Under the pieces are notes generated by a model. It did no database searches and was not told the DNA's origin. It worked only from the letters and a program-made list of their open reading frames with translations. Positions 43,589 through 52,872 of a stretch of DNA of 64,000 nt are shown here, piece after piece. Both the position numbers and the translations under genes were made by a program. How positions within the stretch are numbered: the first letter of the stretch is position 1; each line of letters begins with the position of its first letter. This DNA comes from Agromyces sp. CF514 (GTDB lineage: Bacteria > Actinomycetota > Actinomycetes > Actinomycetales > Microbacteriaceae), in NCBI RefSeq assembly GCF_900113185.1, contig NZ_FOZD01000002.1:682001-746000 (forward strand). Reading direction: 5' to 3'.

Positions 43589-44689
43589 GTGAAGGTCACG
43601 ACCAAGAAGGCCGGAATCGCCGGTCTCGCGCTGCTCGGCAGCGTCGCTCTGCTCGCCGGTTGCGCGTCGGCGCCCGAAGAGTCCGCGGCTCCCACGGCCG
43701 AGGCGATCGAGGGCTTCCAGCCCTGCATGGTCTCCGACGCGGGCGGCTTCGACGACAAGTCCTTCAACCAGCTCGGCTTCGAGGGCATCACCAAGGCGTC
43801 CGAGGAGCTCGGCGTCGAGGCGATCACGGTCGAGTCGAAGGACGAGACCGAGTACGCGCCGAACCTCGCGAGCCTCGTCGACCAGGGCTGCACCGTCATC
43901 GTGACCGTCGGCTTCGCGCTCTCGGCCGCGACGGTCGAGTCGGCCACTGCCAACCCCGACATCGAGTACGTCATCATCGACGACGCCGCCGACAACGACT
44001 TCGACGGCACCGTCGACGCCGACAACATCAAGCCGATCCTCTTCGACACCGCCCAGGCCGCGTTCCTCGCCGGCTACGCGGCGGCCGACTTCACCGAGAC
44101 CGGCGTCGTGGGCACCTACGGCGGCATGAACTTCCCGACCGTGTCGATCTTCATGGACGGCTTCGCACAGGGCGTCCAGTTCTACGACGAGGCCAAGGGC
44201 ACCGACGTCAAGGTCGTCGGCTGGGACACCGCCAAGCAGGACGGCTCCTTCACCGGCGGCTTCGAGGCCAACGACCAGGCCCGCCAGACCGCGCAGGCGC
44301 TCATCGACCAGAACATCGACGTGCTGCTGCCCGTCGGCGGCCCGATCTACCAGTCGGGTGCCGCCGCCATCCGCGACTCCGGCCGTGACATCGCGATGAT
44401 CGGCGTCGACGCCGACCTCACCGAGACCGACCCCTCGGTCGCCGACCTGATCCTCACCTCGATCCTCAAGGGCATCGACGTGGCGACCTACGACTCGGTG
44501 CTCGCCGCAGGCAAGGGCGACTTCGACCCGTCCGCCTACATCGGCACGCTCGAGAACGAGGGCGTCGGCATCGCGCCGTTCCACGACTTCGAGTCCAAGG
44601 TCTCCGACACGCTCCAGGGCGAGCTCGACGACCTGCAGGCCCAGATCATCTCGGGTGACGTGGCCGTCAAGTCGTACCTCAACCAGTAG
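43589..44689 (+). CDS. BMP-family nucleoside-binding lipoprotein, paralogue 2
   Basis: Lipoprotein signal KAGIAGLALLGSVALLAGCAS with lipobox LAGC, then the BMP domain (FDDKSFNQLGFEGITKASEE, STVIVTVG-type segment, DTAQAAFLAGYAAADFTETG). 366 residues. GTG 43589 is chosen because GGAGGACACA precedes it; the longer frame has no site. It directly precedes the ABC genes and is likely their main receptor. Confidence 0.9.
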   Translation: MKVTTKKAGIAGLALLGSVALLAGCASAPEESAAPTAEAIEGFQPCMVSDAGGFDDKSFNQLGFEGITKASEELGVEAITVESKDETEYAPNLASLVDQGCTVIVTVGFALSAATVESATANPDIEYVIIDDAADNDFDGTVDADNIKPILFDTAQAAFLAGYAAADFTETGVVGTYGGMNFPTVSIFMDGFAQGVQFYDEAKGTDVKVVGWDTAKQDGSFTGGFEANDQARQTAQALIDQNIDVLLPVGGPIYQSGAAAIRDSGRDIAMIGVDADLTETDPSVADLILTSILKGIDVATYDSVLAAGKGDFDPSAYIGTLENEGVGIAPFHDFESKVSDTLQGELDDLQAQIISGDVAVKSYLNQ

Positions 44690-44703
44690 GTCCGACGCAT
44701 GAA

Positions 44704-44737
44704 GATCGGGGAGGCCGGTTCGCCGGTCTCCCCGATC
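44704..44737 (+). terminator. Strong hairpin with TTCG tetraloop after the second BMP gene
   Basis: GATCGGGGAG...CTCCCCGATC (10 bases) continues through a G-T pair into CCGG-TTCG-CCGG, giving a 15-base stem closed by TTCG. It lies 15 bases after the stop. It would let the receptor be made in excess over the transporter genes that follow. Confidence 0.8.
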
Positions 44738-44858
44738 TGCGTTCCGGTCGGCGGGCGCACGACGCATGCGCATCCGCTGCTCGGCTGCGCATCTGAGCGA
44801 GACGCCCTGCGGGTCTTCGACATCCGCGCAAAACCTGCTGCACATGCAGCCCTCTCAC

Positions 44859-44864
44859 TAGGAT
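44859..44864 (+). promoter_or_regulatory. -10 box TAGGAT before the ABC ATPase gene
   Basis: TAGGAT then CGGGGAC then ATG 44872, exactly 7 bases. The gap contains GGGGA, so the start could use either leaderless or weak Shine-Dalgarno initiation. Confidence 0.45.
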
Positions 44865-44871
44865 CGGGGAC

Positions 44872-46389
44872 ATGAAGCTCGAACTCCGCGGTATCACGAA
44901 GCGGTTCGGCAGCCTGGTCGCGAACGACCATATCGACCTCACCGTCGAGGCCGGCGAAATCCATTGCCTGCTCGGCGAGAACGGTGCGGGCAAGTCGACG
45001 CTGATGAACGTGCTCTACGGCCTCTACCAGGCCGACGAGGGCGAGATCCTCCTCGACGACGAGGTGCAGCACTTCGCCGGTCCGGGCGATGCGATGGCGG
45101 CCGGCATCGGCATGGTGCACCAGCACTTCATGCTCATCCCCGTGTTCACGGTGGCCGAGAACGTCATGCTCGGCAACGAGGCGACCAAGGGCGGCGGGTT
45201 CCTCGACCTCGACTCCGCGCGGCGCCGCGTGCGCGAGATCAGCGAGCGGTTCGGGTTCGACGTCGACCCCGACGCCCTGGTCGACGACCTCCCGGTCGGC
45301 GTGCAGCAGCGCGTCGAGATCATCAAGGCGCTCTCGCGCGACGCCAAGGTGCTCGTGTTCGACGAGCCGACGGCCGTGCTCACGCCCCAGGAGACCGACG
45401 AGCTCATGCAGATCATGCGCCAGCTCAAGTCCTCGGGCACCTCGATCGTCTTCATCACGCACAAGCTGCGCGAGGTGCGCGAGGTCGCCGACCGCATCAC
45501 GGTCATCCGCCTCGGCAAGGTCGTCGGCGAGGCGTCGCCGACCGCGTCGAACAGCGAGCTCGCCTCGCTCATGGTCGGCCGCGCCGTCGAGCTCACCGTG
45601 CACAAGGACGAGCCGAAGCTCGGCGAGCCGCTGCTCGTGGTCGAGGGCCTCACCGTCATCGACGCGATCGGCCAGCTCGTCGTCAACGACGTGAGCTTCG
45701 AGGTCCGCCAGGGCGAGATCCTCGCAGTCGCCGGCGTGCAGGGCAACGGCCAGACCGAGCTCACCGAGGCGCTCGTCGGCCTGCAGCCCCGTGTGCGCGG
45801 CTCGATCAAGCTCGACGGCGTCGAGCTCACGACCGAGGGCGTGCGCAAGATCCTCGACTCCGGTGTCGGGTTCGTGCCCGAAGACCGCAATGAAGACGGC
45901 CTGGTCGGCGAGTTCACGATCGCCGAGAACCTGATGCTCGACCGCTCCGACGGAGCCCCCTTCGTCAAGGCGGGCAACATCCAGCGCGGCCTGCTCGCCG
46001 AGTTCGCCCGAGACAAGGTGAAGGAGTTCGACGTCCGCACCCAGGGCATCGACGAGAAGGTGCGACAGCTCTCGGGCGGCAACGCGCAGAAGGTCGTGCT
46101 CGCACGCGAACTCAGCCGCGACCTCAGCCTGCTCGTGGCCGCACAGCCCACGCGCGGCGTCGACGTCGGTTCGATCGAATTCATCCACAAGCGCATCGTC
46201 GAGACCCGCGACCGCGGCGTCCCCGTGGTCGTCGTGTCGACCGAGCTCGACGAGGTCGCCGCGCTCGCCGACCGCATCATGGTCATGTACCGCGGCAAGG
46301 TGGTCGGCATCGTGCCGGGCGACACCCCGCGCGATGTGCTCGGCCTCATGATGGCCGGCGAGCAGCCTGCAGAAGGAGCGGCAGCATGA
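44872..46389 (+). CDS. Nucleoside ABC importer, ATP-binding protein (505 aa)
   Basis: Two ABC domains in one chain, as in sugar and nucleoside importers of the BMP type (YufO/NupA). The first has Walker A GENGAGKSTLMN and Walker B VLVFDEPT. The second has a degenerate Walker A (GVQGNGQTEL) but a signature LSGGNAQKVVLARELS. Only the first site may hydrolyse ATP. Its last 4 bases overlap the permease start (ATGA). Confidence 0.93.
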   Translation: MKLELRGITKRFGSLVANDHIDLTVEAGEIHCLLGENGAGKSTLMNVLYGLYQADEGEILLDDEVQHFAGPGDAMAAGIGMVHQHFMLIPVFTVAENVMLGNEATKGGGFLDLDSARRRVREISERFGFDVDPDALVDDLPVGVQQRVEIIKALSRDAKVLVFDEPTAVLTPQETDELMQIMRQLKSSGTSIVFITHKLREVREVADRITVIRLGKVVGEASPTASNSELASLMVGRAVELTVHKDEPKLGEPLLVVEGLTVIDAIGQLVVNDVSFEVRQGEILAVAGVQGNGQTELTEALVGLQPRVRGSIKLDGVELTTEGVRKILDSGVGFVPEDRNEDGLVGEFTIAENLMLDRSDGAPFVKAGNIQRGLLAEFARDKVKEFDVRTQGIDEKVRQLSGGNAQKVVLARELSRDLSLLVAAQPTRGVDVGSIEFIHKRIVETRDRGVPVVVVSTELDEVAALADRIMVMYRGKVVGIVPGDTPRDVLGLMMAGEQPAEGAAA

Positions 46390-47711
46390 GCGACGCCCAG
46401 ACCCCGGCCGAAGGCAAGCCCGCGGCATCCGAGGTTCCGAACGGCGGTGCCGCCCCCACGACCGACGAGGCGCCGAAGCCGCAGGCTCCCGAGGTGCCCG
46501 AGCCCTCCCGCTGGCACACGACGTGGCAGCAGATCGCCACCGGCAACGCGATCATCTCGGTGCTCGCGGTCGTGCTCGCGCTCATCGTCGGCGCCATCAT
46601 GATCGCGTTCACCGACGAGGAGGTGCAGCAGGCGAGCGTCTACTTCTTCGCACGCCCCGGCGACACGTTCATCGCGATCTGGAACTCGGTCTCCGGCGCG
46701 TACTCCGCGCTCTTCCAGGGCTCGATCTACAACTTCCGGCGCGACACGTTCGCGCTCGGCATCAAGCCGCTCACCGACACCCTCACGTTCGCGACGCCGC
46801 TCATCGCGGGCGGCCTCGGCGTGGGCCTCGCGTTCCGCGTCGGCATGTTCAACATCGGCGGTCGCGGCCAGATGCTCATCGCGGCATCGGTCGCAGGCTG
46901 GATCGGCTTCGGCTTCGACCTGCCGCCGGGCATCCACATGTTCGTCGCTCTCGTCGGCGGCCTGCTCGGCGGTGCGCTCTGGGGCGGCATCGCGGGTCTG
47001 CTGAAGGCCAAGACCGGTGCGCACGAGGTGATCGTCACGATCATGCTCAACTTCGTCGCGTTCTACCTCGTCTCCTGGATGCTGCGAACCCCCGGCCTGC
47101 TGCAGGCCCCTGGATCCTCGAACCCGAAGACGCCGGCCATGAACGACAACGCGATCTTCTGGAATCTCAAGGGCATCGGCTACAACCTGCACTTCGGATT
47201 CGTGCTCGCGGTGGCGGCCACCATCCTCGTGTGGTGGATCCTCAGCCGCTCGAGCCTCGGCTTCCGCTTCCGCGCGGTCGGCGAGAACCCGAACGCGGCA
47301 CGCGTCGCGGGCATCAACGTGCCCTCGATGTACGTCTACGGCATGCTCATCTCGGGCGCGCTGCTCGGCCTCGCCGGCGTGAGCCAGGTGCTGGGCACCG
47401 TGACCACGGGCTTCACGGCCGGCATCGACGCGGGCGTCGGGTTCGACGCGATCACCGTGGCGCTGCTCGGGCGATCGACGCCGGGCGGCATCTTCCTGGC
47501 CGGCATCCTGTTCGGCGCGTTCAAGGCCGGCGGCTACTCGATGCAGGCCGCAGAGGGCGTGCCGATCGACATCGTGCTCGTCGTGCAGTCCCTCATCGTG
47601 CTCTTCATCGCGGCGCCCCCGCTCGTGCGCACGATCTTCCGCCTGCCCGACCCGACGCGAGGGCCGAAACGACCCCGCCCGATCGTCACGAAGGAGGTGG
47701 CGGCGAAGTGA
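46386..47711 (+). CDS. Nucleoside ABC importer permease 1 (441 aa)
   Basis: YufP/NupB-like BPD_transp_2 permease. After a 45-residue Ala/Pro/Glu-rich cytoplasmic tail (longer than usual) about nine membrane segments follow (NAIISVLAVVLALIVGAIMI, TFATPLIAGGLGVGLAFRVG). The EIIVTIMLNF-like loop is present as HEVIVTIMLNFVAFYLV. Pairs with permease 2 to form the channel. The stop overlaps the start of the next gene (GTGA). Confidence 0.92.
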   Translation: MSDAQTPAEGKPAASEVPNGGAAPTTDEAPKPQAPEVPEPSRWHTTWQQIATGNAIISVLAVVLALIVGAIMIAFTDEEVQQASVYFFARPGDTFIAIWNSVSGAYSALFQGSIYNFRRDTFALGIKPLTDTLTFATPLIAGGLGVGLAFRVGMFNIGGRGQMLIAASVAGWIGFGFDLPPGIHMFVALVGGLLGGALWGGIAGLLKAKTGAHEVIVTIMLNFVAFYLVSWMLRTPGLLQAPGSSNPKTPAMNDNAIFWNLKGIGYNLHFGFVLAVAATILVWWILSRSSLGFRFRAVGENPNAARVAGINVPSMYVYGMLISGALLGLAGVSQVLGTVTTGFTAGIDAGVGFDAITVALLGRSTPGGIFLAGILFGAFKAGGYSMQAAEGVPIDIVLVVQSLIVLFIAAPPLVRTIFRLPDPTRGPKRPRPIVTKEVAAK

Positions 47712-49024
47712 GCACGGTCACCGAGCACCACAAGGTCGCACCCCAGCCCGACGCCCTCGCGACGACCGTCGTCGTGAGCTGGAAGGTCGCGATCGCCTAC
47801 GGCGTCTTCACGCTCGTCGCGCTCGCCCTCGCGGTGTTCGCACCGCGCGAGGGCGACACGACCTACCGCCTGGTCGCCAGCGACGACGACGCCATCAAGA
47901 TCGCGAACATCTCGGTGCCCGCCATGCCGGCACTCTGGACCGTCGTCGTGCTGCTCGCCGCCATCACCGCGTACGCGGTCTGGGCGACCACGGCGAAGCG
48001 GCGCGTGCCGCTCTGGGTGACCGTCATCTTCGCGGTGCTGTTCCTGTTCGGGTTCCTCACCTGGGCCGGCGCCGGCGCCACGCTGCCGATGATCGGCCTG
48101 CTCTTCGGCTCGCTCAGCCTCGCGGTACCGCTCATCTTCGGTTCCCTGGCGGGCGTCATGGGCGAGCGGGTCGGCGTCGTCAACATCGCGATCGAGGGCC
48201 AGCTGCTCGCCGGCGCGTTCTCGTCGGCCGTCGTCGCCTCGGCGGTGGCGTCCGCCACCGGATCGCCGTGGATCGGCCTGCTGTCGGGCTCCATCGGCGC
48301 GATGATCGCGGGCATGCTCGTCGGCATGGTGCTCGCGACCTTCTCGATCAAGTACTTCGTCGACCAGGTCATCGTGGGTGTCGTGCTGAACGTGCTCGTC
48401 ACGGGCCTCACGAGCTTCTTCTTCTCGCAGGTGCTCTCGAACAACGCGGCCGTGCTGAACTCGCCGCCGCGGTTCCCGCGCCTGCCGATCCCGCTGCTCA
48501 GCGACATCCCCATCATCGGGCCGGTGTTCTTCCGCCAGACCCTGGTGGTCTACATCATGTACATCGCGGTGGCCGCGGTCTACATCGGCCTGTTCCACAC
48601 CCGCTGGGGCCTCCGCCTCCGCGCGGTCGGCGAGCACCCGCAGGCGGCCGACACGGTCGGCATCAACGTGAACCGCACGCGCTTCTGGAACGTCGCGCTC
48701 GCGGGCGCGATCGCGGGCTTCGGCGGCACGTTCTTCACGATCGGCTCGGGCATCGCGTTCAACAAGGAGATGACCGCGGGTGCGGGCTTCATCGCCCTCG
48801 CCGCCGTCATCTTCGGCGGCTGGGACCCGATCAGGGCGACCCTCGCGGCCCTGCTGTTCGGCTTCGCGTCGAACCTGCAGAACACGCTCTCGGTCATCGG
48901 GTCTCCCGTGCCGAGCGAGTTCATGCTCATGCTGCCGTACGTCGTGACCATCGTCGCGGTCGCCGGCCTCGTCGGCAAGGTCCGCGGGCCGGCCGCGGCG
49001 GGCAAGCCGTACATCAAATCCTGA
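47708..49024 (+). CDS. Nucleoside ABC importer permease 2 (438 aa)
   Basis: YufQ/NupC-like permease. The core is AVPLIFGSLAGVMGERVGVV and NIAIEGQLLAGAFSSAV, with KYFVDQVIVGVVLNVLVTGL as the coupling loop. An N-terminal extension of about 120 residues carries three extra membrane segments. GTG 47708 overlaps the permease 1 stop; GGAGGTGGCGGCGAA precedes it. cdd follows after the 49027-49053 palindrome. Confidence 0.92.
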   Translation: MSTVTEHHKVAPQPDALATTVVVSWKVAIAYGVFTLVALALAVFAPREGDTTYRLVASDDDAIKIANISVPAMPALWTVVVLLAAITAYAVWATTAKRRVPLWVTVIFAVLFLFGFLTWAGAGATLPMIGLLFGSLSLAVPLIFGSLAGVMGERVGVVNIAIEGQLLAGAFSSAVVASAVASATGSPWIGLLSGSIGAMIAGMLVGMVLATFSIKYFVDQVIVGVVLNVLVTGLTSFFFSQVLSNNAAVLNSPPRFPRLPIPLLSDIPIIGPVFFRQTLVVYIMYIAVAAVYIGLFHTRWGLRLRAVGEHPQAADTVGINVNRTRFWNVALAGAIAGFGGTFFTIGSGIAFNKEMTAGAGFIALAAVIFGGWDPIRATLAALLFGFASNLQNTLSVIGSPVPSEFMLMLPYVVTIVAVAGLVGKVRGPAAAGKPYIKS

Positions 49025-49026
49025 CC

Positions 49027-49053
49027 GGATGCCTCGGCGACCCCGGGGCATCC
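49027..49053. other. Decamer-family inverted pair between permease 2 and cdd
   Basis: GGATGCCTCGG and CCGGGGCATCC pair with one mismatch around CGACC. It starts 2 bases after the permease stop and could attenuate transcription into cdd-deoA. Confidence 0.5.
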
Positions 49054-49078
49054 GTCGCCCATCTCGAGGGGGAGCACC

Positions 49079-49498
49079 ATGACCGCAACGGATGCGATCG
49101 ACTGGACCGACCTGCGCGACCGCGCACGCGAGGCGATGGCGAAGGCCTACGTGCCGTACTCCGAGTTCCCCGTCGGAGCCGCGGCGGTCGTCGACGATGG
49201 CCGCATCGTGAGCGGGTGCAACGTCGAGAACGCGTCGTACGGGGTGACCCTCTGCGCCGAATGCTCGCTCGTGTCGGCGCTCGTGATGTCGGGCGGTGGC
49301 AAGCTCGTCGCGTTCTCGTGCGTCGACGGCCACGGCAACGTGCTCATGCCCTGCGGCCGCTGCCGCCAGCTGCTGTACGAGCACTCGGCCGACGGCATGC
49401 TGCTCGAGACCGTCTCGGGCATCAAGACCATCGACGAGGTGCTGCCCGACGCGTTCGGTCCGCGGCAGCTCGCAGAATTCAAGGGAGCCGGCGCATGA
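49079..49498 (+). CDS. cdd: Cytidine deaminase
   Basis: Deaminates cytidine and deoxycytidine to uridine and deoxyuridine. The zinc site is TLCAECSL (Cys59, Glu61 as proton shuttle) and PCGRCRQ (Cys92, Cys95), the all-Cys tetrameric type. 139 residues. CGAGGGGGAGCACC precedes ATG 49079. Overlaps deoA by 4 bases (ATGA). Confidence 0.95.
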   Translation: MTATDAIDWTDLRDRAREAMAKAYVPYSEFPVGAAAVVDDGRIVSGCNVENASYGVTLCAECSLVSALVMSGGGKLVAFSCVDGHGNVLMPCGRCRQLLYEHSADGMLLETVSGIKTIDEVLPDAFGPRQLAEFKGAGA

Positions 49499-50796
49499 GC
49501 GGCATCGAGGCATTCGACGCGGTCGATCTGATCCGCGCCAAGCGCGACGGGCACGAGCTCGACACGCCCGAGATCGGCTGGCTGGTCGACGCGTACACGC
49601 GAGGCTACGTCGCCGACGAGCAGATGTCGGCCATGACCATGGCGATCTTCCTCAACGGCATGACCCGACGCGAGATCCGCGACCTCACGATGGCGATGAT
49701 CGCCTCGGGCGAGCGCATGGACTTCAGCGGGCTCGGCAAGCCGACGTCCGACAAGCACTCGACGGGTGGTGTCGGCGACAAGATCACGCTGCCGCTCATG
49801 CCGCTGGTCGCGAGCTACGGCGTCGCGGTTCCGCAGCTCTCGGGCCGAGGACTCGGGCACACGGGCGGCACGCTCGACAAGCTCGAGTCGATCCCGGGGT
49901 GGCGCGCCGACCTCACCAACGAGGAGATGTTCGCCCAGCTCCGCGACATGGGCGGCGTGATCTGCGCCGCCGGGTCGGGCCTCGCACCCGCGGACAAGAA
50001 GCTCTACGCCCTCCGCGACATCACGGGCACGGTCGAGGCGATCCCGTTGATCGCGAGCTCGATCATGTCCAAGAAGATCGCCGAGGGAACGGGCGCTCTC
50101 GTGCTCGACGTCAAGTTCGGCTCCGGCGCGTTCCTGCAGGACATCGACCGCTCGCGCGAGCTCGCCCGCACGATGGTCGCGCTCGGCGAAGACGCCGGCG
50201 TCGCGACATCCGCGCTCATCACGAACATGAACGTGCCCCTCGGGCTCACGATCGGCAACGCGAACGAGGTCCGCGAGTCGGTCGAGGTGCTCGCGGGCGG
50301 TGGGCCCGCAGATGTGCGGGCCCTGACGGTCGCGCTCGCACGCGAGATGCTCGATCTCGCCGGCGTGCACGACGCCGACGTCGAGGCCGCGCTCGACGAC
50401 GGGCGGGCCATGGACTCCTGGCGCGCGTTCGTCGTCGCGCAGGGCGGCGACCCCGATGCCGACCTGCCCGTCGCACGGGAGACCCACACCGTGGTCGCCG
50501 ACCGCGACGGCGTGCTCGTCGAGCAGCAGGCGCTGCCGTTCGGCATCGCGGCCTGGCGCCTGGGCGCCGGGCGCGCACGCAAGGAGGACCCGGTGCACCA
50601 CGCCGCCGGAATCGACCTGCACGCCAAGCCCGGCGATACGGTGCGCAAGGGCGAGCCGCTCTTCACGCTGCTCGCCGACGAGCCCGCCCGGTTCGCCCGA
50701 GCGCTCGACGCGGTCGACGGCGCGTACCGCATCGGCGACGCCGGCGAGCCCGTGCTCGACGGCGGTCCGCTCATCGCCGACCGCATCACGCGCTGA
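49495..50796 (+). CDS. deoA: Thymidine phosphorylase
   Basis: Splits thymidine or deoxyuridine with phosphate to the base and deoxyribose 1-phosphate. The family signature KHSTGGVGDKITLPLMPLVA is present, with SGRGLGHTGGTLDKLESIPG and VLDVKFGSGAF. 433 residues. Translation is coupled to cdd. It completes pyrimidine nucleoside breakdown after import. Confidence 0.95.
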   Translation: MSGIEAFDAVDLIRAKRDGHELDTPEIGWLVDAYTRGYVADEQMSAMTMAIFLNGMTRREIRDLTMAMIASGERMDFSGLGKPTSDKHSTGGVGDKITLPLMPLVASYGVAVPQLSGRGLGHTGGTLDKLESIPGWRADLTNEEMFAQLRDMGGVICAAGSGLAPADKKLYALRDITGTVEAIPLIASSIMSKKIAEGTGALVLDVKFGSGAFLQDIDRSRELARTMVALGEDAGVATSALITNMNVPLGLTIGNANEVRESVEVLAGGGPADVRALTVALAREMLDLAGVHDADVEAALDDGRAMDSWRAFVVAQGGDPDADLPVARETHTVVADRDGVLVEQQALPFGIAAWRLGAGRARKEDPVHHAAGIDLHAKPGDTVRKGEPLFTLLADEPARFARALDAVDGAYRIGDAGEPVLDGGPLIADRITR

Positions 50797-50872
50797 CCCG
50801 GCAGCCGTCGCGGCGGGTGCTGCACGGCGGCCCAGCTTCGAGATTGCCGAGACTTCGCGGCGGCCTCGCCGC

Positions 50873-50878
50873 TATCGT
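50873..50878 (+). promoter_or_regulatory. add: -10 box TATCGT, leaderless add
   Basis: TATCGT followed by GGACAC and GTG 50885, 6 bases, without a ribosome binding site. It supports the GTG start. Confidence 0.5.
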
Positions 50879-50884
50879 GGACAC

Positions 50885-52006
50885 GTGAACACGATTCCGA
50901 CGGAATACCGGCTCGAGGGCGACGGCGCGAACATCCAGGCTCTGCCGAAGGTGTCGCTGCACGACCACCTCGACGGGGGCCTGCGCCCGCAGACCATCAT
51001 CGAGCTCGCCGACGCCGCCGGCGTCGACGTGCCCGTGCACGACGCCGACGAGCTCGGCACGTGGTTCGCCGACAAGGCCGACTCCGGCTCGCTCGTCGAG
51101 TACCTGAAGACGTTCGACCTGACGACGGCCGTCATGCAGACGCGCGAGGGACTCACACGGGTCGCCCGCGAGTTCGTGCAGGACCTCGCGGCCGATGGCG
51201 TCGTCTACGGCGAGATCCGCTGGGCGCCCGAGCAGCACCTCGCACGGGGCCTCAGCCTCGACGAGGCCGTCGAAGCCGTGCAGGCCGGGCTCGACGCGGG
51301 CATCGACGACGCCCGCAACCTTGGCCACGCGATCCGCACGGGTCAGCTCGTCACCGCCATGCGTCACGCCGACCGGGGGCTCGAGATCGCCGAACTCGCC
51401 GTCCGCCACCGCGACCGCGGCGTCGTCGGCTTCGACATCGCGGGCGCCGAGGCCGGCTTCCCGGCGAGCCGCCATCGCACGGCGTTCGACTTCCTGGCCG
51501 GCCAGTACCTGCCCGTCACCGTGCACGCGGGCGAGGCAGACGGCCTCGAGTCCATCCGCAGCGCACTCTTCGACGGCCGCGCCCTGCGGCTCGGTCACGG
51601 CGTGCGCCTCGCCGAAGACCTCACGATCGAGCGCCAGGACGACGAGAACACCTACGTCTCGCTCGGCCCGATCGCCCAGTGGGTGCGCGACCGCGAGATC
51701 GCGCTCGAACTCAGCCCGTCGTCCAACCTGCAGACCGGGGCGATCGAGGCCTGGGGCGACGAGCTCATCGACCACCCCTTCGACCTGCTCTACCAGCTCG
51801 GGTTCCGGGTCACGGTCAACACCGACAACCGCCTGCAGTCCGCGACGTCGCTCACCCGCGAGCTCGCACTGCTCGCCGACGCCTTCGGCTACGACCTCGA
51901 CGACTTCGAGACGTTCCAGCTGAACGCCGCTGCGGCCGCGTTCCTGCCCCTCGACGACCGGGACGAACTCGCCGAGGTGATCCGCGAGGGCTTCGACGAA
52001 GCCTGA
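50885..52006 (+). CDS. add: Adenosine deaminase
   Basis: Deaminates adenosine and deoxyadenosine to inosine forms. Metal ligands are His26 and His28 in KVSLHDHLDGGLRPQ, with the later HAGEADGLESI and LGHGVRL motifs and the final Asp in VTVNTDNRLQSAT. 373 residues. The GTG start is leaderless; the longer frame upstream is out-of-context sequence. In the same direction as cdd-deoA but with its own promoter. Confidence 0.94.
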   Translation: MNTIPTEYRLEGDGANIQALPKVSLHDHLDGGLRPQTIIELADAAGVDVPVHDADELGTWFADKADSGSLVEYLKTFDLTTAVMQTREGLTRVAREFVQDLAADGVVYGEIRWAPEQHLARGLSLDEAVEAVQAGLDAGIDDARNLGHAIRTGQLVTAMRHADRGLEIAELAVRHRDRGVVGFDIAGAEAGFPASRHRTAFDFLAGQYLPVTVHAGEADGLESIRSALFDGRALRLGHGVRLAEDLTIERQDDENTYVSLGPIAQWVRDREIALELSPSSNLQTGAIEAWGDELIDHPFDLLYQLGFRVTVNTDNRLQSATSLTRELALLADAFGYDLDDFETFQLNAAAAAFLPLDDRDELAEVIREGFDEA

Positions 52007-52124
52007 TCCCGTCCAGAACGGCTCGCGAGGGGTTCCTCCGAACCGCAGCTCCACGACCCGCAGAACCGACGAACGACCACCACTCGAGCTCGATGCGCGA
52101 GTCCGTGCCGGAACGGAACCACCC

Positions 52125-52583
52125 ATGACCACGACGCCACTGCCAGACACGGCGGTCGTCCTCGGCGCCGACGTCGACGACTGGCGCGCCGCGGTGCGCG
52201 AGTCCGGCCGTGCGCTCACGCGCGCCAAGGTGACCACGCCCGAGTACACCGAGCGCATGATCGGCGTGATCGAGGAGTTCGGCGCCTACGTGGTGATCGC
52301 CCCGGGTCTCGCCCTCGCGCACGCCCGCCCCGGCCCCGATGTGCTGGGCGAGGGACTCTCGGTCGTGACGCTCGCGACGCCGGTCGACTTCGGCCACCCG
52401 CACAACGACCCGGTTCGGGTCGTGATCGGCCTCGCCGTCTCGAATGCCGAGGAGCACGTGGCCTCGGTCGCGCGGCTCGCGAACGTCTTCAACGACCTCG
52501 CCGTCATCGATCGCCTGGCTGCCGCCACGAGCCCCGATGAGGTCCGCATGCTGCTCGGCGTCCAGCCGGAGGCGGGCGCATGA
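52125..52583 (+). CDS. PTS sugar transporter EIIA component (fructose/ascorbate type, 152 aa)
   Basis: EIIA type-2 domain: the phosphorylated His is His66 in APGLALAHARPG, followed by GLSVVTLATPVDFGHPHNDP and VIGLAVSNAEEHVASVARL. It would accept phosphate from HPr and pass it to EIIB. No EIIC membrane gene lies before or after it: add precedes and pmm converges. Its stop overlaps the EIIB start (ATGA). UlaC/SgaA-like proteins are the closest I know. Confidence 0.88.
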   Translation: MTTTPLPDTAVVLGADVDDWRAAVRESGRALTRAKVTTPEYTERMIGVIEEFGAYVVIAPGLALAHARPGPDVLGEGLSVVTLATPVDFGHPHNDPVRVVIGLAVSNAEEHVASVARLANVFNDLAVIDRLAAATSPDEVRMLLGVQPEAGA

Positions 52584-52864
52584 GGATCGTCGCGGTCTGC
52601 GGCGAGGGCATCGGTACTTCGGCGATCCTCAAGGTCAACGCCGAGCGCGCCCTCGACCGGCTCGGCCTCACGGCTTCCGTCGATGCGAGCGACCTCGCCT
52701 CGGTGGCGGATGCCGCAGCCGACGCCCAGGTCGTGCTCACGTCGAGCGAGCTCGCCGCAGCCGTGCGCGAACGCCTGGGGCGCACGTTCGCCGAGATCAT
52801 CGAGATCGTCAACTACTTCGACGTCGAGGAGATCGGCACGAAGCTCGAGCGCTCGCTCGGCTGA
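52580..52864 (+). CDS. PTS sugar transporter EIIB component (ascorbate/lactose-type fold, 94 aa)
   Basis: The P-loop-like phosphocysteine motif is at the N-terminus: IVAVCGEGIGTSAILK with Cys7 as the phosphorylated residue, as in UlaB/SgaB. The rest gives an alternating alpha/beta pattern. It is translationally coupled to EIIA. Without a membrane EIIC in this window the pair either works with a distant EIIC or has a regulatory role. Confidence 0.88.
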   Translation: MRIVAVCGEGIGTSAILKVNAERALDRLGLTASVDASDLASVADAAADAQVVLTSSELAAAVRERLGRTFAEIIEIVNYFDVEEIGTKLERSLG

Positions 52865-52872
52865 TCGGAGCC

